DNA of 64,000 nt from Blautia sp. (GTDB lineage: Bacteria > Bacillota > Clostridia > Lachnospirales > Lachnospiraceae), in assembly GCA_017475035.1 (NCBI GenBank), contig JAFVGK010000200.1, positions 1 through 64,000 of the forward strand. Reading direction: 5' to 3'. Each line of letters starts with the position of its first letter. The first letter of the stretch is position 1. The notes under the pieces were generated by a model that worked only from the letters and a program-made list of their open reading frames with translations, had not been told where the DNA came from and made no database searches. Shown here piece by piece: positions 55,415 through 63,185 of the stretch. A program made the translations under genes and the position numbers.

Positions 55415-56062
55415 ACACAAAAACACCGCCAGATCTTTCACTTCTTTAAAATAAAAATCACAGTTTTGCCGCATAAAGTTTTCGATCTCCGGAATATCAT
55501 TTGCCCATCCCGCTGCCGCAAAGGGAACTCCGGCTGCCCGTGCCATCTCATAGCCGGGTTTCAGGTCGTCAATGACCAACATTTCCTCCGGTGACAGAGA
55601 GAAGGTCCTGGCGATTTCATGAACCGCATAAGGATTGGGCTTACGCAAGGAAGGCTCCAGATCCCAGCCATAGATCAGGTCAGGCTTTGGCAGGCCGTTG
55701 TGCTCATAATCCCTTTCGATGTAATAGCTGTAAGAATGAGAGATCACACAGAACAAGCCGCCATTTTCCTTATGTTTTTCAAGAATTTCCCGGATGCCGT
55801 CATATGCTCTCGGAATGTGATCCTTTACATAAGAAGCCCAGAACATTTCCTCCGCCTTCATTTCCTCCGGGCTCAGGCCGCAAATATCCCGAAAAAGAGG
55901 AACTACGCCCGGATCAAAGTTTAACGCAAAATACTCCTCCAGAGTCAGATGGATATGCGGACGGACATCCTTCATATAAGCGACAAAAGCCGGATAATGA
56001 ATGGTTGCCGTACTGTTCACGACCGTATCGTCGTGGTCAAGAATAAGACATGGATATTTCAT
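55412..56062 (-). CDS. HAD family hydrolase
   Basis: The 216-residue phosphatase-type protein has motif I LILDHDDTVVNS near residues 6-17 (D-x-D-x-T), motif II VISHS near 105, and motif III/IV EPSLRKPNPYAV with EEMLVIDDLKPGYEMARAAG. A cap domain sits between motifs I and II. Substrate not known. I chose ATG at 56062, ten residues before which all sequence is leader repeat. A copy of the shared leader lies about 20 bases upstream. Confidence 0.92.
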   Translation of the reverse strand: MKYPCLILDHDDTVVNSTATIHYPAFVAYMKDVRPHIHLTLEEYFALNFDPGVVPLFRDICGLSPEEMKAEEMFWASYVKDHIPRAYDGIREILEKHKENGGLFCVISHSYSYYIERDYEHNGLPKPDLIYGWDLEPSLRKPNPYAVHEIARTFSLSPEEMLVIDDLKPGYEMARAAGVPFAAAGWANDIPEIENFMRQNCDFYFKEVKDLAVFLC

Positions 56063-56083
56063 CAGTGTTCGCAGCCTTTCTCC

Positions 56084-56214
56084 CCCCTCCCGGAACGCAG
56101 CTTTGTACGTTGGTTCAAGGTCTTCAGATGGCGTTTTGCTGCTTCGGCAGTTGGGTTGTCGAAGCAGCAAAATCAGCCTCCTCCCAAAACGAAGTTATAT
56201 ACGTTGATCAAATG
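56084..56214 (-). repeat. Shared leader element, copies 3 and 4 in tandem
   Basis: On the minus strand, copy 4 (56177-56214: TTTGATCAACGTATATAACT, TCGTTTTGGGAGGAGG) is followed by a stretch related to 52872-52924 and then copy 3 (56084-56120: TTGAACCAACGTACAAAGCT, GCGTTCCGGGAGGG). The HAD gene is downstream. Confidence 0.75.
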
Positions 56215-56222
56215 TTTTCACA

Positions 56223-56669
56223 TTAATCCGCTTGATCCGTGGCAGCTTCGACCGTAAACCGGCTCATGACTGTGTCTCCATCATAATCTTTACTGACAGT
56301 AATCAGGAAGAATGTCTCTTCACCGACCGCAAAGTAATAATCCCGGCTGCCTTCAGGGTGCGTAAAGGCCACAATACCACCTTCTGTTGTGTAGTCTTTC
56401 TGGTCTTTTCCGATCTCAACCTGTCCATTGTAAACCTCTTCATCCAGCGTAATACCGACTGCGGCAGGTTCTTCTCCCTGACCATCATACAGATAAACGG
56501 CTCTTCTTGCAAACTCTACGGACCATCCGTCACTCAGATCAACCGTTACGCAAACCTCGTTCCCATCCTGGTCAAGGTATGCAGATGCAGTTTGGCTGAC
56601 ATCTGCAAATGCAGTAACACAAAAGATAAAAGCCGCGGCAACTGTTGCTGATAAAAATAACTTTTTCAT
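56223..56669 (-). CDS. Small exported protein, unknown function
   Basis: The 148-residue protein has a signal peptide (1 to about 22, MKKLFLSATVAAAFIFCVTA then FA). The mature part is acidic and beta-rich, with EVCVTVDLSDGWSVEFARRA, VYLYDG and RDYYFAVGEETFFLITVSKD. No lipobox, sortase motif or TM segment beyond the signal, so it should be secreted. I do not recognise a family. The repeat at 56693-56888 lies 24 bases upstream of its start. Confidence 0.7.
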   Translation of the reverse strand: MKKLFLSATVAAAFIFCVTAFADVSQTASAYLDQDGNEVCVTVDLSDGWSVEFARRAVYLYDGQGEEPAAVGITLDEEVYNGQVEIGKDQKDYTTEGGIVAFTHPEGSRDYYFAVGEETFFLITVSKDYDGDTVMSRFTVEAATDQAD

Positions 56670-56692
56670 AATCTTGATCCTTTCTTATAAAA

Positions 56693-56888
56693 TATGATTG
56701 CATCGACAAAAGCCTGATTCTACGGATCGCTCCGCAGCAGAGCTGCTCTCGCGTCTCGTCTCCCGGGTCTTGCCTTCCGGCTCGGTTGTTTCTAAACGGT
56801 GCCCATCGGGCACCAGAAACGGTCGTTGCTAAACGCATCCTAAAGGACGCCTTCGGCGTGCTACTGGCATGCAGCAACCTACAGCCAC
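56693..56888 (+). repeat. Roughly 200-bp dispersed repeat, copy 2
   Basis: Runs from GATTGCATCGACAAAAGCCT to CATGCAGCAACCTACAGCC, with differences scattered along the length relative to 51553-51752. As there, it lies 24-33 bases in front of a minus-strand start codon. Confidence 0.85.
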
Positions 56889-56931
56889 CCGAAATCCGCT
56901 TTGCTTTGCTCTGCGGCCATACAGTGTCTGA

Positions 56932-58206
56932 TCACCCAGGGATGTTTTCATTATAAAACTCCAGAAACTGCTCAAACATCTCTTTATCCAGCATATTGCT
57001 CCATTTTTCCCTGTCCAGGTTCTCGTGAATATAATCCGCCTTATCAGCGGCGAACCGGTCTTTATCCTCCGTATAGTCGTAATCCAATGTTTCCAGCCAT
57101 TCATTAAACCCCGTATTAAATTCATTTATGTAGGACCTGTCATTCAATACATAACTATGTCCTTTGTTCTCAAGACGCATAAAAACAAACCGGGGATCAT
57201 CTTTGTATTTTTCATAAAACAGATCCAGACCATATTCAATGGGAATCACACCGTCATCCTCACTGTGCACAATCATCACTGCGGCATTACTCGCATCAAA
57301 GCCCTTCATCGCTGTGTTGGAAGCATATTTTCCGTATTTGATTCTCTCATGCAGCCTGACGAAGGGCAGCATAGCGTAGATGAAGGATCCGGCCTGATCC
57401 TTTCCGCCCGCTTCGAACATAGCCGCGGAACTGTTGAAGCCACAGCACTCAATGACGGCCTTCACCTCCGGATGATATGTCAGAACAGCGCAGACACTGT
57501 ATCCGCCCCAGCTGTGCCCGAACAGGCCAATCGGAAGATCCGGAAAGTTTCCGCTTTCTTCCACAAACGTGATCGCCCGGTCAAGGTCTATCACTCCCTG
57601 CGGAATACCTCCGAGGCTGCTTTCCTTTCCTATTCCCTCACTCTCGTCATTGCCGGAAGCGTCATAGGCGAAAACAAGGTACCCGTTGCGGGCAAAATAA
57701 TCCGCGCAGTCCATATAGGAGTTGTGACCTGCACCAAATCCATGGGCAAAGATGATAATACCGCGATAATCCCCACTCTCACCTCCGGCCAAGCCGTCAG
57801 CACCGGTCGTGCTGCCTGCGCCGGTCTCACTGTCTGTGGAAGTCTCACTGTCTGTCGAAAGATCACTTTCCGCGGAAGTCTCACTGTCTATGGAAGTCTC
57901 ATCCGCTCTCATCCTATATAAATACCCTGTCAGCTTCTGGCCTTTGTCCGACGTAAACTCATATTTTGTACGCTCCAGTCCATCAAAGTCACTGACCAGG
58001 AACATGTGTGGTTCATAGCTCTCAAAGCGCTGGTCAAAATTGTCGTTATAGATGATCACGGTCATGATCCACAGCCCGGCAGTCAGAAGCAGGGCGATAC
58101 ATAAAAAGACAAGAAGAATAACTCTCGGTTTTTTTCTTTTTTTCGAAGGCTTTGTTGGAATTTCTTCCGAAAAGATAGTAGGATTTTCCGGTTTCTCTTT
58201 CTTCAT
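56932..58206 (-). CDS. Membrane-anchored alpha/beta hydrolase (S33 aminopeptidase-like)
   Basis: The 424-residue protein has a cytoplasmic N-terminus with PSKKRKKPR, then a TM helix (about 30-52), with the catalytic domain outside. The hydrolase fold shows IIIFAHGFGAGHNSY (oxyanion region), the nucleophile elbow GLFGHSWGGYS near 227-237, Asp in MIVHSEDDGVIP near 325, and His in NKGHSYV near 375. Between the first strands is an unusual low-complexity insert (about 105-140) of repeated S-x-T-D-S-E-T units. Substrate unknown; related proteins act as esterases. I chose ATG at 58206 with GAGGA in front. Confidence 0.88.
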   Translation of the reverse strand: MKKEKPENPTIFSEEIPTKPSKKRKKPRVILLVFLCIALLLTAGLWIMTVIIYNDNFDQRFESYEPHMFLVSDFDGLERTKYEFTSDKGQKLTGYLYRMRADETSIDSETSAESDLSTDSETSTDSETGAGSTTGADGLAGGESGDYRGIIIFAHGFGAGHNSYMDCADYFARNGYLVFAYDASGNDESEGIGKESSLGGIPQGVIDLDRAITFVEESGNFPDLPIGLFGHSWGGYSVCAVLTYHPEVKAVIECCGFNSSAAMFEAGGKDQAGSFIYAMLPFVRLHERIKYGKYASNTAMKGFDASNAAVMIVHSEDDGVIPIEYGLDLFYEKYKDDPRFVFMRLENKGHSYVLNDRSYINEFNTGFNEWLETLDYDYTEDKDRFAADKADYIHENLDREKWSNMLDKEMFEQFLEFYNENIPG

Positions 58207-58290
58207 TTTAAATTTTCCTCGTTCATCACTGTTTTCACAAAGTGTCTGCTGCTTTTCCGAATCAGCGCAACAAAGCCGCAATTTTCAAGA

Positions 58291-58322
58291 AAAAGCCAGT
58301 CATATTGACGACTGGCCTTTTC
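58291..58322. terminator. Terminator downstream of flavinylated reductase 1
   Basis: GCCAGTC (58295-58301) pairs with GACTGGC (58310-58316), with A- and T-rich flanks on both sides. Confidence 0.8.
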
Positions 58323-58416
58323 TCAGGGTTTTTATTCCTTAGACGAAGTGGAACTGCCTCCCCAAAGGAACAGGAGGCAAAGTTCTTTTCCTTTTACTTA
58401 TTTTCTTTTCCCTTAC

Positions 58417-60282
58417 TTAGTTGCCTGCCAGAGCAGCCGCCTGCTCCCCGATCATTCTTCCGCCGTTAAAGGCAGACCCAAGGGAGACGCCTTCAATAAG
58501 AGGATAGGAATTATTGTAGAACTCTGCCACATCATTTCCTGCTGCAAACAGTCCCTTGATGACGGTACCATCATCCTTGATGACCTGCAGGCTGCTGTTC
58601 ACCAGAACACCACCGATTGCGCCAAGGCTCATGGGGCGGGCTTTGACAGCGTAGAGAGCACCTTCACCCAGGCTCGTCAGATACTTCGGATCTTTACCCA
58701 TGGCGATGTCAAGCCCGGCATCACAGCTCTCATTATACTGCTTCACTGTGAGCTCCAGCATATCAGGATCTACACCCATCTGCTCCGCGAGGGAACGGGC
58801 ATCATCCCCTTTGAAAACAATACCCTTCTCGCAGCCGTCCTCTAATGCCGCCACAAACCCTGTCCATCCTTCATCGACGCTGAACAGCGGAACAGTAGGC
58901 TCATACCTTACATCCGTGTCAACATTATAGTACTTTGCGCCATTCTCTTCAAGGTTCTTTGCCATTTCTTCGGAGATAAGAGCGAAGTAATACTCTCCCT
59001 GTGTAAACGCACTATTTGAGCTGAGGGCTGTATCATAATTCAAGTCTTCCGGGCAGAACCTGCTGCCACGTGTATTTACCCATACACTGTTGGGAAGATA
59101 AATCGCTTTGGCAATATCATCTTTTCCGCTGCCGGTCTGGATTCCGGAAAAGCTGGTCACGCCGTGCAGCTGCTGAATGGTCTTTCCTTTTCCTGCGCCA
59201 ATCGCCTGGCTCATGGTAGCGCCGTCACCGGTCTGGGTACCGGTTGAGAATGTCTCCAGATGGAAGCCTACTGCCTCATCAACCATTTCCTGGTTTGCGG
59301 CAAAGCCACCAGTGCAGAGGCAGACAGCGTTGCAGGAAATGTCAAGGATAGTGCCGTCCTTCTGCCTGCAGAGAGCACCTGTGATCTGATCATCCTCCGC
59401 TTTCAGTTCAAACGCAGCCGTCTCAAGATAGACTTCGCCACCGGCTTCTTTAAACCTGTCCAGAAGAACCAGATAAGCGCCTAATTTATTCTCCTGATCC
59501 GCGTAAATGTGATAGGTGGGGAAGCCCTCTGCATGAGCGGCCTGCTCTGTTCCCATGAAGTTAAACTCCATCCCGTTCTCTTCCAGCCAGTCAACTGTCC
59601 GCCCACTGTCTTCAAAGAGATTGAAGAACAGCGTGCCATCACACATCCAGCAGTTGTAATCCATCCAGTCACGCCATACTTCCTGGATCGTGAAGGTTCC
59701 TGCCACACCAGCTTCTTCCTGATCCTTGCTGTCGATGCCCATCGGACCGCCGGCAATAATGGAAACTCCGCCGACGCTGGCAGCTTTCTCCACCAGAATT
59801 GTCTTTGCTCCGTTCTGCTGGGAAGCAAGGGCAGCCGCCATACCGGCTGCACCGCCGCCGACTACGACGGTATCGCACTCTAACTCTATCGTCTCTCCCT
59901 GATTCGCTTCATCAGCCGCAGATGCGGAGCCTTCAAACTCTGCCAGATCTCCGCCGGCCTGGGTGATGGCGTCAGCGACAGCATCCTTGATGGCATCTGA
60001 GGTTATTGTTGCTCCTGTGATAGAGTCTACGTTAAAGGTATTGTTTTCCACAATCGCGGCAGGAATGTCTGTGATAGCGATACCGCCAATTTCAGGGGTT
60101 TCCTCCTCTTCCGTTACGACAACGGAGGTAATCTTGCCATCCTCGAACGTTGTCTCTACCGTAACATCACCGTGGATGCCTGGTTTTGTGGCGGTGTACG
60201 TACCGTCAGCTGCGCTTCCGAATACTGCTTGTGAGGCCATTAATGCACAGATAACTGCGCAGGTAAAGATGTGTTTTTTCAT
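58417..60282 (-). CDS. Flavinylated FMN-binding/FAD-dependent reductase 1 (fumarate reductase-like)
   Basis: The 621-residue exported protein has a signal peptide (1 to about 24). An FMN_bind domain (about 25-115) carries the ApbE flavinylation site DSITGAT near 88-94, which binds FMN through the Thr. Then comes an FAD-binding fumarate/urocanate-reductase domain (about 130-620: VVVGGGAAGMAAALASQQNG, SVGGVSIIAGGPMGIDSKD, GASLGSAFNGGRMIGEQAA-like end). Such enzymes reduce small extracellular acceptors as part of flavin-based electron transfer; the substrate is not clear. AAAGGAAAGGG precedes the ATG. A paralog is at 61220-63004. Confidence 0.92.
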   Translation of the reverse strand: MKKHIFTCAVICALMASQAVFGSAADGTYTATKPGIHGDVTVETTFEDGKITSVVVTEEEETPEIGGIAITDIPAAIVENNTFNVDSITGATITSDAIKDAVADAITQAGGDLAEFEGSASAADEANQGETIELECDTVVVGGGAAGMAAALASQQNGAKTILVEKAASVGGVSIIAGGPMGIDSKDQEEAGVAGTFTIQEVWRDWMDYNCWMCDGTLFFNLFEDSGRTVDWLEENGMEFNFMGTEQAAHAEGFPTYHIYADQENKLGAYLVLLDRFKEAGGEVYLETAAFELKAEDDQITGALCRQKDGTILDISCNAVCLCTGGFAANQEMVDEAVGFHLETFSTGTQTGDGATMSQAIGAGKGKTIQQLHGVTSFSGIQTGSGKDDIAKAIYLPNSVWVNTRGSRFCPEDLNYDTALSSNSAFTQGEYYFALISEEMAKNLEENGAKYYNVDTDVRYEPTVPLFSVDEGWTGFVAALEDGCEKGIVFKGDDARSLAEQMGVDPDMLELTVKQYNESCDAGLDIAMGKDPKYLTSLGEGALYAVKARPMSLGAIGGVLVNSSLQVIKDDGTVIKGLFAAGNDVAEFYNNSYPLIEGVSLGSAFNGGRMIGEQAAALAGN

Positions 60283-60344
60283 TTTCCCTTTCCTTTCTGA
60301 GAATCATGTGTCTACTTCGCCTACTTCCCGTGTATTGCTGCACA

Positions 60345-60575
60345 GGTTTATTAATTGGTATGTTACTCTTCATAAGGATATCTGTTTCACCGGGGAAGAT
60401 CTTTACCGCACCGATAAGGCAGAATATGCCTGGATTCCACATCAGGCTTTAATGAAGAAAGACATCGTGCTGCCTTCCTTTTCATAAAAATGCCAGGTAT
60501 ATCGAAGATCACCATAAGAAGGCCTACCATATAGCGGCTGAGCTTATCAGATTTGGTCAACACTTTCATTCCCAA
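60345..60575 (-). pseudogene. Decayed C-terminal end of a sortase-anchored protein
   Basis: Minus-strand frame MVGLLMVIFDIPGIFMKRKA then A lines up with the last TM helix and basic tail of the surface protein at 63186-64000 (LIGVLMCILGGTGILMKRKA then A). The LPXTG motif is lost and the frame runs on past the old stop. DNA similarity continues into the 3' flank, including the GGTTTATTAAT block found at 63108-63118. Confidence 0.7.
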
Positions 60576-60782
60576 TATGTAGCTGGGTATACAGCTATGC
60601 TAATATATTATACAACTTTGGCTTTTAAATGTCTTGATTATTTTTTATCTTGCTTTCGTATTTTTAACCAATTTTATGGTGCAATTATGTGAATGTACAC
60701 ATTTCGAAGTCATTCTCTGTCTGAAGGCTGACTCTGTGATTCCAGCCAGTTTTCTTTTCTCCGTTGGTGTTACAGTTGTGCT

Positions 60783-60820
60783 TAAAAAAACCAGCCACCG
60801 AAGTGACTGGCCTTTTTTCC
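60783..60820. terminator. Terminator downstream of the broken membrane protein gene
   Basis: CCAGCCAC pairs with GTGACTGG around a CGAA loop, with a T-run on the plus side and an A-run on the other side, so it works for the minus-strand gene ending at 60870. Confidence 0.8.
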
Positions 60821-60869
60821 CCTCAATCAGAGTATGACTCTCTCTTAAGCTTATCTTTATAAGTTTCTA

Positions 60870-61160
60870 TCATATGGGCAGTCGATACCATAAATCATTC
60901 AATTCTTTGACAAATTCGTCCAGCCGTCCAGTGAAAGCTGAAATCGCAAAGGCTATAACAAAAAGAATGATCAAAATCAACAGCGTGCAGAAATAAGACC
61001 TTGCATAGTTTTTCCTGTTGATATTCCCGTTAGAGAAGGAAAAGACAATTAACAGCACAAGTCCTACTACCGGGATTGCAAACAGAATTCCATAGCCAAA
61101 ATATGCTCAGGGAGACAGCGGGCGGAACTTCGGATCTCCATCATAACCGTATTTATCCAT
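60870..61160 (-). pseudogene. Small two-helix membrane protein interrupted by in-frame TGA
   Basis: From ATG 61160 (AGGAG in front) the frame reads MDKYGYDGDPKFRPLSP, TGA at 61109-61107, then AYFGYGILFAIPVVGLVLLI and on to RLPI and TGA. Without the stop it is a 96-residue protein with two TM helices and the ARSYFC segment typical of a small Clostridia membrane family. In that family a Trp normally occupies this spot (PLSPWAYFGY, from memory), so a single TGG to TGA change would explain it. It may be a recent nonsense mutation or a sequencing error. UGA readthrough is less likely. Confidence 0.8.
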
Positions 61161-61219
61161 TTTTGATTCTCCTGTTTTTAAAAAAGTAAGCCAGCATGGG
61201 ATTAAAAAGGAAAAAACAT

Positions 61220-63004
61220 TTACTCAGCTGTGTTTGACGATACCTTCATTCCTGCTATATAACCTGCATGCGCATCCAGGCTCAGAGCTTCCCTTCCGGG
61301 ATAATAATCTCCGAAATAGTCACCGGAACTGATGAGGCCTGCGGCATATAAACCGGGAATCGGTTCTCCCTCTTCATTCAGCACTTCGAAGTCATCGCTG
61401 GTCAGAATTCCACCATAATTGCCTCTGGTCATGTCATACTCTTTCACAGCGTAGAACGGTCCTTCATCAATCGCGCTCAGGTAATCCGCGCTCTTACCAC
61501 AATCCGTGTCTTCTCCGGCTTCGCAGAGTTCGTTATAGTGGGTGATGGTTTCATTCAGTACTTCTGCATCAACCTCAATCAGCCCTGCAAGCTCCTCAAT
61601 GCTGTCAGCCTTATACGCCTTGATGAACGGGCTTCCACCCTCTGTCTTCTCCAGATATGTCTCCAGGTTCAGGAATCTGTCAGCAATCTCCTGGTCCATG
61701 ATCGCCCATGCATAGTCCAGGTCATCCTCATGGATAAAGAACACCTGCTGGTCATGGGGGCCTGCCGCTTCACTGACTTTACGGAGGCCGTCACGGTCTA
61801 CAAGGACAACAGCAAAGGGGAACTGGTTGTTCGGCTGTCCGACAACAGGCATATCATAGGGATCTGCATTGAAGTTTCCGCTTAAGGATTCCTGGTAGGG
61901 ATGAAGAACGGCACCGGCATCCAGAGCCATGGTCAGGCCATCCCCTGTATTTCCGACTGCAGTGGCGGTATACTCACCAACTGTCTCCGGAGCGATCTCC
62001 GCGTTCAGATCGTTATTCCGTGCATAGTCACCAGTAGCGAGGATGATGGACTTACCCATGAAGGTTTTTGTTCCATTCTTGCTCTCGGCAATGACTCCGG
62101 TGACTGCTCCGTCATCTTCCTGAACCAAGTTCACTGCGCAGGTATTTAAGTAAATATCAACGCCATCCTCCAGCAGCTTCTCTTCCAGGCTGGCGATCAG
62201 CGACTCACATCCTTTATTCTTCACCGGGGCGTCTGCCATCTCAATCACCGCGCAGTTTTCAAGGGATTTATCTGACGGAGTCGGGCAGAAGGTGTAGGTC
62301 TCTTCATCGTAAGTAAAGGAAGCGCCAAGGGACTCATACAGCGCGATCACTTCCGGGCTTACATCCAGCAGGCTTTTTACCTTATCCATGTTGACCTGGT
62401 TGACCTCCTGGATTTTGTTCCGTTTGTTCCAGGCCTCGGCCACGTCGTCCTTCAGTTCGTCAGTTGAGGCGGCCAGGAAATTCCCGGAACTGAAAATGGA
62501 TGTGCCGCCAACGATGCCAAGTTTTTCGAGCAGGGCTACCTTTGCTCCATTCTTTTCTGCCGTTAAGGCAGCGGTAAGACCGGTAAGGCCGGCGCCCACC
62601 ACAACAACATCATATTCAAGGGTTTCATCAACAGGTTCGACTACGATTTCTCTCTCTTTCCATTCCTTTTCATCCCCGCCTGCCTCTGTAATCGCTTTCC
62701 CGATTGCAGATTTCATCGCCATGCTGGAGATGGTTGCGCCGGAAACGTTATCCACGGCAAGAGACTGGTTTTCGACTACGGCATCCGCTATGATCCCGAG
62801 GGCTTTGGCACCCACACCAGCGGTTTCGTTGTCGGAGAGGACAGAGATGTCAGAGATTTTTCCGTCTTCGACGGTGAGTTCGATGGATATTTCTCCGTCC
62901 ATGCCATTGGCGGTTCCCTGGAACTTGCCATCGGACATTGATTCTGCATGGACAAATGAGGCACAGGCAATGATAAGCAGGCCGGTCATAATGAGTTTTT
63001 TCAT
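61220..63004 (-). CDS. Flavinylated FMN-binding/FAD-dependent reductase 2
   Basis: The 594-residue paralog of the gene at 58417 has the same order of parts: signal peptide (1 to about 20, MKKLIMTGLLIIACASFVHA), FMN_bind domain with DNVSGAT flavinylation site near 85-91, then the FAD domain (VVVGAGLTGLTAALTAEKNG, GGTSIFSSGNFLAAS, GLYAAGLISSGDYFGDYYPG). The signal could also be read as a lipoprotein type (LIIAC), but cleavage after VHA looks more natural. I chose ATG at 63004 with AAAGGAG. It lies 180 bases after a sortase-anchored protein gene on the same strand. Confidence 0.92.
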   Translation of the reverse strand: MKKLIMTGLLIIACASFVHAESMSDGKFQGTANGMDGEISIELTVEDGKISDISVLSDNETAGVGAKALGIIADAVVENQSLAVDNVSGATISSMAMKSAIGKAITEAGGDEKEWKEREIVVEPVDETLEYDVVVVGAGLTGLTAALTAEKNGAKVALLEKLGIVGGTSIFSSGNFLAASTDELKDDVAEAWNKRNKIQEVNQVNMDKVKSLLDVSPEVIALYESLGASFTYDEETYTFCPTPSDKSLENCAVIEMADAPVKNKGCESLIASLEEKLLEDGVDIYLNTCAVNLVQEDDGAVTGVIAESKNGTKTFMGKSIILATGDYARNNDLNAEIAPETVGEYTATAVGNTGDGLTMALDAGAVLHPYQESLSGNFNADPYDMPVVGQPNNQFPFAVVLVDRDGLRKVSEAAGPHDQQVFFIHEDDLDYAWAIMDQEIADRFLNLETYLEKTEGGSPFIKAYKADSIEELAGLIEVDAEVLNETITHYNELCEAGEDTDCGKSADYLSAIDEGPFYAVKEYDMTRGNYGGILTSDDFEVLNEEGEPIPGLYAAGLISSGDYFGDYYPGREALSLDAHAGYIAGMKVSSNTAE

Positions 63005-63185
63005 AGGGGACTCCTTTCTTTCTGAACAAAACAAATCATCCTACTGGGAAAACCAGTTGTTATAAATACGGAACAACTGGCTTTCCCTCCTATGTCCTGT
63101 TTCCACAGGTTTATTAATTTGTTATGCTACTGCCTTTTTCACCAAAAGGCATATTACCTCAATCAAGCCTTGATGGAAGAAAACG

